From: Comamonas sp. JUb58
Lineage (GTDB): Bacteria; Pseudomonadota; Gammaproteobacteria; Burkholderiales; Burkholderiaceae_C
DNA: 64,000 bases
Direction: 5' to 3'
Assembly (NCBI RefSeq): GCF_004364775.1
Contig: NZ_SOAL01000001.1
Location: forward strand, 372,001-436,000
In this document: positions 1 to 8,833 of the stretch, piece after piece
Numbering within the stretch: position 1 is the first letter of the stretch
How the letters are laid out: every line of letters begins with the position of its first letter
The notes under the pieces: generated by a model
What the model was told of the DNA's origin: nothing
Database searches by the model: none
Seen by the model: only the letters and a program-made list of their open reading frames with translations
Translations under genes and position numbers: made by a program

Positions 1-910
1 AAACAATGCTGTTGTTCACGCCCCGCGTGGACGGTGCATAGATGACAAACTTCTGCTCTTCCACGCGCTTTTCGTCATAGGCCTGCACCTGGCGGATCAC
101 GCCGGCCTGGCCCGACAGCAGCGCGCCAATGCGCACGCTGTCCTCTGGCGTGACGATAAAGCGCACTTCATCCAGGCGCGCGCGGCCCTGGTGCGCCAGC
201 TGCGCCGGTCCCCAGCTGTAGTCCTTGCGGGCCGACAGCAGCAGTTCCTTACCCAGGGTCTCGCTGGCTACCACAAAGGGGCCCGAGCCGATGATCTTGG
301 TGGCATCGCCCAGCTCGTCAAACGGGCGCTCCAGGGTCTGCAAGGCCACGAGGCCCGAGCCGATCACCGAGGTGCCTTGCAGGAAGCCCGGTGAGGGCTT
401 GCTGAAGTAGAACTTCACCGTCAGCGGGCCCAGCACCTCGCTGCGCTCGTAGTTGTTGATGACCTCGGACACCGGCAGCTTGAGCGCCTTGTTGCCGCGC
501 CCATAGGTGTCAAAGTTCTTGGCCACCGCTGCCGCATCCAGCGGCGTGCCGTCGGAGAAAGTCACGCCCGGGCGCAGCTCGAACGTGAACTCGGTTGCCG
601 TGTCATTGACGGTCCAGCTTTTGGCGATCCAGGGCTGGATCTCCAGCGTCTTGGGGTCCTGGTAGGTGAGCTTGTCTGTTATCTGGTTGAGCACGCCGCC
701 GTTCGGGTAGAAGCCGCCGGCTGGCGGGTAGAGGTTGGTATGCGCCTGCTGCTCCAGGTACACCAGCGCGCCACCGCTGGCCGGGCCGGTGTCGGCCTTG
801 GCCTCGGCCACGCTCTCGGTCTTGGAGCAGGCCGACAGCAGCCCACCCAGCGCCAGCAATGCCGCACTCCATACCGCCAATTTTTTGAATTTATTTGCTT
901 TCAACACCAC
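1..910 (-). CDS. Peptide-type ABC transporter substrate-binding lipoprotein (3' end outside window)
   Basis: The reverse strand reads open from a GTG at 910 (alternatives GTG 907, TTG 904) to the window edge, so the C-terminus is missing. The N-terminus is basic and hydrophobic and ends in a lipobox (LLSAC), so this is a periplasmic lipoprotein. The mature part has SBP_bac_5 features: a region reading NQITDKLTYQDPKTLEIQPW, then FELRPGVTFSDGTPL and a later IGSGPFVV segment. Family members bind oligopeptides, dipeptides, nickel or opines for an ABC importer. The ligand cannot be told from this part. A GAGGG sequence precedes the GTG. The permease genes would lie outside the window. Confidence 0.85.
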   Translation of the reverse strand, partial: MVLKANKFKKLAVWSAALLALGGLLSACSKTESVAEAKADTGPASGGALVYLEQQAHTNLYPPAGGFYPNGGVLNQITDKLTYQDPKTLEIQPWIAKSWTVNDTATEFTFELRPGVTFSDGTPLDAAAVAKNFDTYGRGNKALKLPVSEVINNYERSEVLGPLTVKFYFSKPSPGFLQGTSVIGSGLVALQTLERPFDELGDATKIIGSGPFVVASETLGKELLLSARKDYSWGPAQLAHQGRARLDEVRFIVTPEDSVRIGALLSGQAGVIRQVQAYDEKRVEEQKFVIYAPSTRGVNNSIV

Positions 911-1269
911 GCACCACCCTCGCTAGCCACGGGCAACCTTGCCTGCACCGGCGCGCCAACCGCGGCCGCCGGGCAGCGGCACCCTTGCAGAAAGTGCCGC
1001 CATCTGGGTTTGTCATGCTAGGCATTTGGCGTGCGGCGAGAAGGTATTTTTCGGAGCATCGATATACGCAAACCAAGGAAGCGTGCGGCTGCCGAGCCCG
1101 CTGCCGCATAGAGGGTTTGCGCATAAGCACATGCGCGGCTGCCGCATATGCACATGCGATCTGCGCAGTTCACGGATGGGCATGCCGCACCAACAATGGG
1201 CTGAGAACGTGTTGACGTTCGTAGGCACGCATCACCTCCCGCCGATGCAGCACATTTCCAAGAGACTCC
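911..1269. other. Divergent intergenic region
   Basis: This stretch separates the lipoprotein gene (reverse) from the OsmC gene (forward) and should hold both promoters. It contains short direct copies of CACATGCG and several GC-rich inverted segments around 1120-1165. I see no convincing gene, operator or terminator. Confidence 0.5.
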
Positions 1270-1836
1270 ATGAGTGCAAGCCCTGCTACCTTGAATGACT
1301 ACCTGGCTGAAAAGCGCGGCGCCGTGTTGGCCCGCGATGCCCAGATCGATGCCGGCACGGCCCAGGCCACGGACCTGCGCGCCAGCGTGAGCGCCGAAGG
1401 GCGCAGCGGCGTGCGCCGCATCCGCATCCGCGAGCACCAGGTCATCAGCGACAGCCCGCCCAGCTTTGCCGGCTACAACCTGGGCCCCAGCTCGCCCGAG
1501 CTGCAGCTGGGCGTGCTGGGCAGCTGCGTCACCCATATCTTTCTGATCCAGGCATCGGCGCAGCAAGTGCCGCTGACCAGTCTGGAGGTAGAGGTGAGCG
1601 GCGTGATCGACCCGCGCGCCGGCAAGCCTGGCCACGAGGCCACGCCCGTCTGGCCCCATGACATTGCCTACACCGTGCATATTGATTCGCCCGCGCCGCG
1701 CGCCGACATCGATGCGCTGTTTGCCGCCGTCGAGCGCACCTGCCCGATCCTGAACCTGCTGCGCCAGCCGCAGACCATCCGCGCGACCGTCGAGCACAGC
1801 GATTCGCTGGCTCAGACGCAGAAGCAAGCGGCCTGA
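1270..1836 (+). CDS. OsmC family protein
   Basis: The product is 188 aa. The two cysteines used by OsmC/Ohr peroxidases are visible: one in the helix GVLGSCVTHIFL near residue 80 and one in the CPILNLL motif near residue 158. Family members reduce organic hydroperoxides or act as small thiol-redox proteins in the cytosol. It is longer than typical OsmC (about 140 aa) because of an N-terminal extension of about 50 residues. It lies 34 bp upstream of a VOC-family gene in the same direction and may share a transcript. The specific substrate is not evident. Confidence 0.8.
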   Translation: MSASPATLNDYLAEKRGAVLARDAQIDAGTAQATDLRASVSAEGRSGVRRIRIREHQVISDSPPSFAGYNLGPSSPELQLGVLGSCVTHIFLIQASAQQVPLTSLEVEVSGVIDPRAGKPGHEATPVWPHDIAYTVHIDSPAPRADIDALFAAVERTCPILNLLRQPQTIRATVEHSDSLAQTQKQAA

Positions 1837-1870
1837 TTCCCTTCCTCCCCCTTTTACGGATCTATCTCCC

Positions 1871-2644
1871 ATGGCTCTGACACTTGACCACATCGTGATC
1901 GCGGTCCACGACCTCGACAAAACCATTGACGACTACGCCGCACTGGGCTTTACCGTGGTGCGCGGCGGTGAGCACCCCGGCCGCCCCACCCACAATGCGC
2001 TGGTGGTGTTTGAAGACGGCGCCTATTTCGAGCTGATCGCCTGGCGCAGCCCGGCGCCGCAAGACCGCTGGTGGCAGCTGCTGGACCAGCATGGCGAAGG
2101 CATCATCGACTTTGCACTGCTGCCCCCCAGCACTGCCGAGGTGATTGCTGCGGCCAAGGCGCGTGGCCTGGAGCTGCAAGGCCCGCTGGATGGTGGCCGC
2201 CTGCGCCCCGATGGCGAAAAACTGCAATGGCAGACCGGCCGCCCGCACACGCATGACCTGCCCTTCCTCTGCGGCGACATCACCCCACGCAAGCTGCGCG
2301 TGCCCGAGGGCGAACTGCGCCAGCATGCCAACGGTGCCACCGGTGTGGCGCGCCTGACGGTCGCCGTCAGCGACCTGCTGCAAAGCCTGGAGCGCTACCG
2401 TGCGCTGCTGGGCGACAAGGCCCACATCCACGCGGCCGACGGCGGCAACACTGCCACCATCGCGCTGGGCAACAGCGTGCTGGAGCTGACGCAAACGGCG
2501 CCGCAGTTGCAGAGCAAGGGCGAAGGGCCATTGGCGATTGTGCTCAAGGGTGCAGGTACCTGGGAGCAAGCCTCTGCCAAGCTGACGCATGGTGCAGACA
2601 TTGCATTTGCGAAGGCGGAGCTGGCGGTTGAAGTCGAATCCTGA
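1871..2644 (+). CDS. VOC-fold (glyoxalase-like) protein
   Basis: The product is 257 aa. It starts with the typical VOC first strand (LDHIVIAVHDLD) and contains FEDGAYFELIAW, the usual end strand of a glyoxalase-like domain. A second VOC-like half begins near residue 160 (ARLTVAVSDLLQSLERYRALLG). This matches the PF13468-type glyoxalase-like proteins, where two beta-alpha-beta modules form a metal-binding cavity. Members include lyases, dioxygenases and resistance proteins, so the reaction is unknown. It probably forms a unit with the OsmC gene. Confidence 0.8.
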   Translation: MALTLDHIVIAVHDLDKTIDDYAALGFTVVRGGEHPGRPTHNALVVFEDGAYFELIAWRSPAPQDRWWQLLDQHGEGIIDFALLPPSTAEVIAAAKARGLELQGPLDGGRLRPDGEKLQWQTGRPHTHDLPFLCGDITPRKLRVPEGELRQHANGATGVARLTVAVSDLLQSLERYRALLGDKAHIHAADGGNTATIALGNSVLELTQTAPQLQSKGEGPLAIVLKGAGTWEQASAKLTHGADIAFAKAELAVEVES

Positions 2645-2994
2645 GCCATGACAGAGGTATCTGTGGCCAGCGAGTCATGGCGACTCGGCAATCGGATTCT
2701 GCGCAATAGGGAGGGCTTGCGGAATCGCCTTCTCACCACATAGTTATCAGCGCCCGTTGCTGATCCTAGGATTTCCTGGTGCAGCAACCAGCCATGGCTG
2801 GCTGCTGCATGGCACACCGATTATTCGGCGCTCCATTTTCTAGGACAAGCAAGGATGCCACCATCGCGTGGCTTCATACGCATGCCCAACAGCGCTGCAC
2901 CCAGTACAGCTTCGCCGCGAAATCTTCTCCGGCTCTGTGTATCATCCCTCTGGTAGCTGAATCATGTGGGATTCGTTCGCGACTACGGACTGGG
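2645..2994. other. Intergenic region upstream of the Wadjet operon
   Basis: About 350 bp separate the VOC gene from jetA. An open frame runs through part of it in phase with jetA from 2779, but homology-like sequence begins only at MQFFNPP, so I treat this as leader or promoter DNA. It holds the 28-bp palindrome listed separately. Confidence 0.5.
2781..2808. repeat. 28-bp near-perfect palindrome upstream of jetA
   Basis: Two 14-base arms (GCAGCAACCAGCCA and TGGCTGGCTGCTGC) are complementary except at one position and have no spacer. It lies about 195 bp before the jetA start. It has no following T-run, so it is unlikely to be an intrinsic terminator. It could be an operator or a chance hairpin. 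Confidence 0.5.
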
Positions 2995-3003
2995 ATGCCA
3001 AGC

Positions 3004-4455
3004 ATGCAATTCTTCAACCCTCCGCGTGAAAATTTCTTCCGACCTCTCACGCATGACAACCGCGAACTGTGCGCAACGGTACTGCGCGCATTGCACGAAA
3101 GGGTGCACGGCGCCAACGCCGATTATGCGGAAGTCCTGACCCGAGAGCTGGTGCTTGAGGTGATCCAGCAAGCGCTGGCAGATCCCACGCTGAGAGGCAT
3201 TGTTTTCGCTGAAGGACAAGCGGTGCGCCCTCAAGATGAGCGCCTGTATGCCAGTGATCTGCTACGCAAGCTCAAGGAGCATGGCTGGCTAGATGACTAC
3301 CGAGACCCCATTGACCTGCAGCCCACACTGAAGCTCAGCCGCGCAGGCAAAGCGTTCAGCGAGACCTTTGCCAACCTTGATGACTCCCGCGCCAAAACAA
3401 GGCAGCGCAATATGCGTTCCGCCCGCAAAGCGCTGACAGCGTTTCTTGCGAGCCGAGATGTCGACGAACTCCTTGACGCACATGAATTCGCCAGCCGCGT
3501 GGTACAGGATCTGCAGGAGGACATCGAATACTTCCGCCACTTGATCCAGAGTCTGACTCGGGAGGCGCTTGCGCAGAAGGTAGCCTGGAGCGAGTTCAAC
3601 GAGTTCATAGAGAAGCGCTTTGCGCGCGAATATGCCGTGCGCCTTGTGGCTGACTCTGCCGAACGCCACCGTGGCCAGATCAATGAAGCCTTGGAAGAGG
3701 TCAGAGCTCTCGACGGAGAGCAGCGCAGCGGCGTAGATGCCCATCTGCTGCAGCGTGCGCCTTGGTTAGAGCAAACAGCACAGGGTCGCAGTCCCATGCT
3801 GTGGCTGGCAGACCGCACCGAAAGCATGGTCGACGCCGCTTGCGGTCTGAAGCTTCCCATGCTGCGCTCGGAAATGAACAACTATGTGCGGCGCTTTACC
3901 AGTCTTCTACGCCAGGCACTCTCCCTTGACTATGGCGCTGACTCTCCCCTCGGACGAACCATGGCCTGGCTGAAGGAACAACCAGAGCCAGCACATGATG
4001 ATCTCCTTGACGTCCTGGCTCAACGTCTGGCGACCGCAGAAATTCGCCTGCCCGGTGGTCTGTTGCGCTGGACTGTTCGAGATAGCGGATCCGAGGCCTT
4101 AGCGCTAGCACCGCTGATTGTGGACGAAGAAAGCCGCCTTCACGCATTGCTACGCAGGGCAGAAGCCGAGGCCTTTGCCTTTAGCGATCAGCAAGTTCTA
4201 CAAGGTTTACTGCCTCATTTACAAAGCGGTCCTATTAGCTTGGCAGCACTGCCATTGGATAGTGCCGAAGACGCGGTTCGCGTGCTGCATGCAGTTGGTG
4301 CAGTACGTTCTGCCGAAGGACGACGGCTGGTCCAGGCCCGTAAAAAACCGGGGCAGGTGACCAACAGTTATTTCCAGGCTGATGACTACGAGTTACTCAT
4401 AATGCCTATCGAAGGGCTTGGATCCTGGCCCGATGGATCTGAGCATGGGCGCTAA
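3004..4455 (+). CDS. jetA: Wadjet system protein JetA (MukF/kleisin-like)
   Basis: The product is 483 aa from ATG 3004; ATG 2995 is also possible. The N-terminus (FFNPPRENFFRPLT...) is followed by a winged-helix-like part (residues about 70-110) with LLRKLKEHGWLDDYRD, then a long helical middle region. This resembles the JetA families described for Wadjet, closest by eye to the DUF5716-like form rather than DUF3375. In Wadjet, JetA is the kleisin bridging the SMC-like ATPase JetC in the JetABC loop-extruding motor that recognises small circular DNA. The gene order A-B-C-D, a 6-bp gap to jetB and the SMC-like third gene support the call. The type assignment is my inference. Confidence 0.85.
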   Translation: MQFFNPPRENFFRPLTHDNRELCATVLRALHERVHGANADYAEVLTRELVLEVIQQALADPTLRGIVFAEGQAVRPQDERLYASDLLRKLKEHGWLDDYRDPIDLQPTLKLSRAGKAFSETFANLDDSRAKTRQRNMRSARKALTAFLASRDVDELLDAHEFASRVVQDLQEDIEYFRHLIQSLTREALAQKVAWSEFNEFIEKRFAREYAVRLVADSAERHRGQINEALEEVRALDGEQRSGVDAHLLQRAPWLEQTAQGRSPMLWLADRTESMVDAACGLKLPMLRSEMNNYVRRFTSLLRQALSLDYGADSPLGRTMAWLKEQPEPAHDDLLDVLAQRLATAEIRLPGGLLRWTVRDSGSEALALAPLIVDEESRLHALLRRAEAEAFAFSDQQVLQGLLPHLQSGPISLAALPLDSAEDAVRVLHAVGAVRSAEGRRLVQARKKPGQVTNSYFQADDYELLIMPIEGLGSWPDGSEHGR

Positions 4456-4461
4456 ACACAT

Positions 4462-5151
4462 ATGCTGCAATCCCTGCCCCAATACATAGAACAGCGCCTG
4501 ACCACCGAAGGCTCCGTCCATATCAAAACAGCCCGCTTCGCTGAATTAGCCGGAAGATTGCTGGCCAGTGGCGTGCTGTGGCGTGAATATTCCCGGCCGG
4601 AAGCGGCGCTATACGATGATGCACTCCAATGCGAACACTTGCTGCGCGAATGGTTCGCCTGCATGGGCTTTGTGTTGACCCACGATAGCGATGCCCGCTT
4701 ACTGCGGCTCTACCCTCCAGGAACAGACGGAGGTGATGACGAGGAAGAAGGCATTCGCCGCCTGCGCGCCCGTCTGTCGCGCGATTTTGTGGCGGCCGTG
4801 ATTGCCCTACGCTTCCTCTACACCGAAGCACTCACAGGGCGCCGCTCACTAGTGGACGAGCGTCTGGCTATCAGCCTGGAAGAACTGTCCCAAGCCGTGG
4901 TATCCCTGTTAGCGCACAAGCTGCCCAACGCTGCCAGCGATCGCATGGCTCTGCTGCGTGAACTGCGCAAACACCGTGTGCTGCATTTTGTTGAAGGCGA
5001 CAACGCAGGTGATATGCAGATGGGCCTAGCCGTGTTGCGTCCAGTGATGAGCTTCGTCAGTGACGAGGCATTAGAAGAGGCCTTGCGCACGGTGGTGCAG
5101 CAAGGACGACCTTTGCCCACTAGCAAGGCAACCACCGAGGACAGCCTATGA
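4462..5151 (+). CDS. jetB: Wadjet system protein JetB (MukE-like)
   Basis: The product is 229 aa. It starts 6 bp after jetA, and its stop overlaps the jetC start by 4 bp (ATGA), so the genes are translationally coupled. The sequence is mostly helical with a central acidic run (GGDDEEEG, residues 90-97), consistent with the MukE-like winged-helix JetB family (DUF4194 or a related type). In the complex JetB dimerises and binds JetA. The name rests mainly on operon position and size; the family profile was not checked. Confidence 0.8.
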   Translation: MLQSLPQYIEQRLTTEGSVHIKTARFAELAGRLLASGVLWREYSRPEAALYDDALQCEHLLREWFACMGFVLTHDSDARLLRLYPPGTDGGDDEEEGIRRLRARLSRDFVAAVIALRFLYTEALTGRRSLVDERLAISLEELSQAVVSLLAHKLPNAASDRMALLRELRKHRVLHFVEGDNAGDMQMGLAVLRPVMSFVSDEALEEALRTVVQQGRPLPTSKATTEDSL

Positions 5152-8100
5152 AGATCGCCAAGCTGCTGACCTGGCATTGGGGGTCGCTGGAAGACCGTGA
5201 GTGGCATTTCGCTGATGCGGTATTGCTGACGGGAGAATCGGGTTCGGGAAAATCCACATTGCTGGATGCGATACAGACGGTGCTGACAGCTGCACACCAG
5301 CACGTGGTGCAGTTCAACATTGGCCAGGACGAATCCACACAAAGCCGGCGTGGTGGCAAAGAGCCTCGTACCTTGGCTGCATACGCCTTGGGGCAGCAAG
5401 CCGATGGCGTCTTCCTGCGTACCCGTTCAAGCAGCTATGCGGGCATCGTCTTCGAGGCGTCCGATTCCGCTGGCGAAAAAGCAGAGCCTTTCACAGCACT
5501 GGTGGGCGTAGAGGCCTTCGAGGATGGACGGCGAGCGGTGCTCCAAGGATCCCCGCAGTTCTATATCGTCCGCCGGGCACTATCGCTAGACCATCTGGCG
5601 CGACGAGCCGGTGAGGCGCTTGGCTCTTCGCCATTGCCATTGAAGGAGCTCTATGTACAACTCCAGCACCGCTTGCAGCCCGACAAGGACAAGGCTGCAG
5701 CGGCAGTACAGCGCTTCTCCGACAAAGGTAGTTATCTGCAACACCTCTATGGCGCACTGATGGGTAAGACGGCGGTCGGCGAGCACGATGCAACGCGTGC
5801 CGCCAAATCACTCGTCAAGGCCATGGCCTACAAGGAACTGGGTAACGTCAATGATCTGGTGCGCGACGAGATTCTGGAGCCGCACGATTTCAGCAAAGAC
5901 CTTGAGAAAATGCGCGAGTTGATGCGCTCCATCGCCAGCCTCAAGCTGGAGGCCGAGCGTCTGGTATTGAATCTGGAACGGCTTGCCACGGCACAAGCCA
6001 GCGGTGACCAAGTACTGGACGAGGCCAGGCGGTTTGTCACCACCACCATCGCTCATGCGCTGCGCGCTCTTAGTGAGGCGCAGACTGAGCTAGCTGCTGT
6101 GCAGCGCCAGATAGGCATACAAGGAAAGAAGCAGCAGCTGCTGCAAGACAAGCTGGCATCGCTAGAAGCTCAAGAAGTCCAAATGCGCGAGCAGCTGCGC
6201 AGCGTCGAAAAATGCCTGGATGATAGCGATGTGGCACGCGAGAAGCAGGCATTGGAAAACCAGGTCCGTATCCAGGCTGACCAGTTTCGACTGCACTGGA
6301 GCCGAGTGCAAGAGACGGCGCATGGCATCGACGGCATGGCGTCCCAGCTCGAACAGCTGCTCCAGCTGAACTTGTCGGCGGTACCTACGCTCGCTGCCGC
6401 AGTACATAGCCTGCGGCCCGCAGCACAGGAGGTGCTCAAGCACTGGCCGGCCATGGTCCAGGTCTATGCGCGTGCAGCGATGCTGGATGTGGAATTGCCC
6501 GCCTTCGAATTGGAACTGTTCGACGCGCATCTGGACAGTCTAGGCAAGCATATCCATGAGGGAGATACCTCGGTACAAGGCGCGGTGCTACAGGCCTTGT
6601 CCGAGGTCGGCATTCGCATGAATCAGCTGAACGACGAGACTGAGCAACATGATGCCGAACTGCGCCGCCTTCAGTCCGGTCGCGCGCAAGGGCCTAGGGA
6701 TGCCCATGAGGCGGTGGCATTGATTGAACGTGAGATCCCAGCTGCTCGTCCCCATCTGTTGGCACAACTGGTTGAGCCAAGGCCTGGAACGCATTGGCAA
6801 AATGCCATCGAAGGCTACATGGGTGGAGACCGATTTTCCATCATTGTTGAGGCAGGCATGGAGGCGGACTGCGCCCAGCTGGTGAAACGAAAATTCCACG
6901 TGCGTTCGCCCAAAGTCGTGCAGGGTAAAAAGGCGATGGAGGATACGCAAGGCCGACAGCTCGAAGCCCGATCCATCCTGCATGAGCTTAATTGCCAGCA
7001 CCCAGTAGCCCAGGCATTCCTGACAGCGCAATATGGCCGCGTCCGTAAAGTGGATAGTGCAGAGGAATTGGCGCGCACCCCGCAAGGCCTGATGGAGGAA
7101 GGCATGGGCAGTCGTGGCTATGGCATGTTCGCCTGCCGTGCGCCTGACGCGGAGCTGGCCTTCGGCGAAACTGCGCGCCAACGGCGTCGACAGTGGTGCG
7201 AAGAGACGCTTCAGCGGCTGGCCAAGGAGACCAGAGCGCTACAAGCGCTGCGCCAGTCGCTGCATGCCTTTACCCGTATGTTCAACGGGCCAGTTTTTAT
7301 GCCGCTGACACCGCTGCTGCTACCCGTTCTGGAGAGCCAGGCCCAACATGCCCATGCCGAGCTGGCGCTCAAGGCATTGGACCTATCAGCCATTGATGCA
7401 CTGTTGACTGAGTTGAGCGATCTGAACGCACGCATCAATGACGTGCGACTGCAGCACAGTGACGAAAAGGAGCAGATGGGCGCGACAAAGCAGGCTTTGA
7501 GTGGCTTCCACAAACGCGAGGCCGATCTGCTGGCACGTTTGCCAGATCTCGACATCACCTGTGTCAACGCCAAGGTCTGGGCGTCTCGCTTTGCGAGTGC
7601 CGTGCCCGCCCAGGCCACCGAACCGCAATTGCTCCAGGAATCCGAAGCTCTGGTAGCCCAATCGGAGACTAGCCTGGACGCACTGCGCCATCGCATGCAA
7701 AGCCTGCGGGATGGCCTGCCTCGTACATTGCGCGAGTTGGAGCAGGCTGTGGCGACCTACTTGGCTGGCGCCCGTGATGACAGCGAGCGCTTTACCTGGA
7801 TCGCCCCTCCCCGCAGCGTGGATCGACTGGAAGAGATGCTGCCTGCAGTCGAAAGCGTCCGGAACGCTATTTGCGAGCAAGCCCAGCGCCAGCGCGCTAT
7901 CGGTTTGGCTGAGAATGCGCAGGCGCTGGGTATAGCTGAAGGCCAGTTCAACCATGTCTTCACCAGCAGCTTCTGCTTCAAGGTGCGCGATGACGTCAAG
8001 CAAGGCGCACTGACACTGCAACGGCTTAATCGCCACTTGCAAGATATTCGCTTCGGAAGCGACACCTTCAGGCTGGAATGGGACTGGGTACCTCGCATGC

Positions 8101-8831
8101 AAAAAGTGCAGGAGTTCTTCGAGGCCGTGGAAAGCGCAGTAGAGGGATTGGAGCAAGACCGCGGTTCGATCTTCAACTCCACTCGGCTCACTGACAGCCA
8201 GCGCGCCACGGCAGAAGATATTCGCCGCTTGTTGCTGGCCAATGACCAAGGCGCGAGTGAGCGTGCGCTGCGTGAACTGGCCGACTATCGCAACTACCGA
8301 CGCTACGATATCGTGCGCACCAGCCCAGTGGGTACCACGCGGCTATCCACCTGGGGTACAGGGTCGGGCGGCGAACTAGAAACGCCTTTCTACGTTGTAC
8401 GCTCGGCCGTGCTGGCCCATGCTTTAGGCCACTTTGGCCGAGATCGCCGCGAGGCGCCTGCACTGCGCCTTATGCTCAATGACGAGGCTTTTTCAAAAAT
8501 GGACGAGACGCGCTCGCGAAATGTACTGCAGTTTCTCTCGCAAACACTGGGGCTTCAGTTGGTGGTGGCAATGCCGACATCCAAATCTGGCGCAGTCAAG
8601 CCCGAGTTCGACAAGGAGTTCACTTTCTCCAAGGTCATGGCGAGACGCGATGGCAAGGAGCTGTTCATCAGCGAAGCGCAGGAGAAAAAGCTCAACCGGC
8701 CAGCACTTGCCCGCTTGTGGAGCGCACATGCCGACCGTGCCCGCGAGACCGCACGCACGCAGTGGATGGCTCAGCAAGCACCAAAGCCAAGCGCTGAGGA
8801 TGAAGGCGGTAATGGGGGTGCAGCGTCTTGA
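5148..8831 (+). CDS. jetC: Wadjet system SMC-like ATPase JetC
   Basis: The product is 1227 aa. An ABC/SMC Walker A motif, GESGSGKST, sits at residues 29-37. A long central coiled-coil region (about 260-1000) has a hinge-like interruption near residues 500-600. A signature-like GTGSGGE segment lies near residue 1070, and Walker B is RLMLNDEAF at about 1107-1115. This is the layout of MukB/SbcC-like ATPases. JetC powers DNA loop extrusion; closed circles small enough to be fully extruded are passed to JetD for cleavage. The start overlaps jetB by 4 bp and the stop lies just before jetD. Confidence 0.92.
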   Translation: MKIAKLLTWHWGSLEDREWHFADAVLLTGESGSGKSTLLDAIQTVLTAAHQHVVQFNIGQDESTQSRRGGKEPRTLAAYALGQQADGVFLRTRSSSYAGIVFEASDSAGEKAEPFTALVGVEAFEDGRRAVLQGSPQFYIVRRALSLDHLARRAGEALGSSPLPLKELYVQLQHRLQPDKDKAAAAVQRFSDKGSYLQHLYGALMGKTAVGEHDATRAAKSLVKAMAYKELGNVNDLVRDEILEPHDFSKDLEKMRELMRSIASLKLEAERLVLNLERLATAQASGDQVLDEARRFVTTTIAHALRALSEAQTELAAVQRQIGIQGKKQQLLQDKLASLEAQEVQMREQLRSVEKCLDDSDVAREKQALENQVRIQADQFRLHWSRVQETAHGIDGMASQLEQLLQLNLSAVPTLAAAVHSLRPAAQEVLKHWPAMVQVYARAAMLDVELPAFELELFDAHLDSLGKHIHEGDTSVQGAVLQALSEVGIRMNQLNDETEQHDAELRRLQSGRAQGPRDAHEAVALIEREIPAARPHLLAQLVEPRPGTHWQNAIEGYMGGDRFSIIVEAGMEADCAQLVKRKFHVRSPKVVQGKKAMEDTQGRQLEARSILHELNCQHPVAQAFLTAQYGRVRKVDSAEELARTPQGLMEEGMGSRGYGMFACRAPDAELAFGETARQRRRQWCEETLQRLAKETRALQALRQSLHAFTRMFNGPVFMPLTPLLLPVLESQAQHAHAELALKALDLSAIDALLTELSDLNARINDVRLQHSDEKEQMGATKQALSGFHKREADLLARLPDLDITCVNAKVWASRFASAVPAQATEPQLLQESEALVAQSETSLDALRHRMQSLRDGLPRTLRELEQAVATYLAGARDDSERFTWIAPPRSVDRLEEMLPAVESVRNAICEQAQRQRAIGLAENAQALGIAEGQFNHVFTSSFCFKVRDDVKQGALTLQRLNRHLQDIRFGSDTFRLEWDWVPRMQKVQEFFEAVESAVEGLEQDRGSIFNSTRLTDSQRATAEDIRRLLLANDQGASERALRELADYRNYRRYDIVRTSPVGTTRLSTWGTGSGGELETPFYVVRSAVLAHALGHFGRDRREAPALRLMLNDEAFSKMDETRSRNVLQFLSQTLGLQLVVAMPTSKSGAVKPEFDKEFTFSKVMARRDGKELFISEAQEKKLNRPALARLWSAHADRARETARTQWMAQQAPKPSAEDEGGNGGAAS

Positions 8832-8833
8832 TC

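Noticed and set aside
1018-1926. Reverse open frame across the OsmC gene
   Set aside because: Antisense to OsmC and the VOC start; composition typical of a shadow frame.
2779-3003. N-terminal extension of jetA
   Set aside because: The open frame continues upstream, but the extra 75 residues are Cys/Ser-rich without motif and have no ribosome site; JetA-like sequence begins at MQFFNPP.
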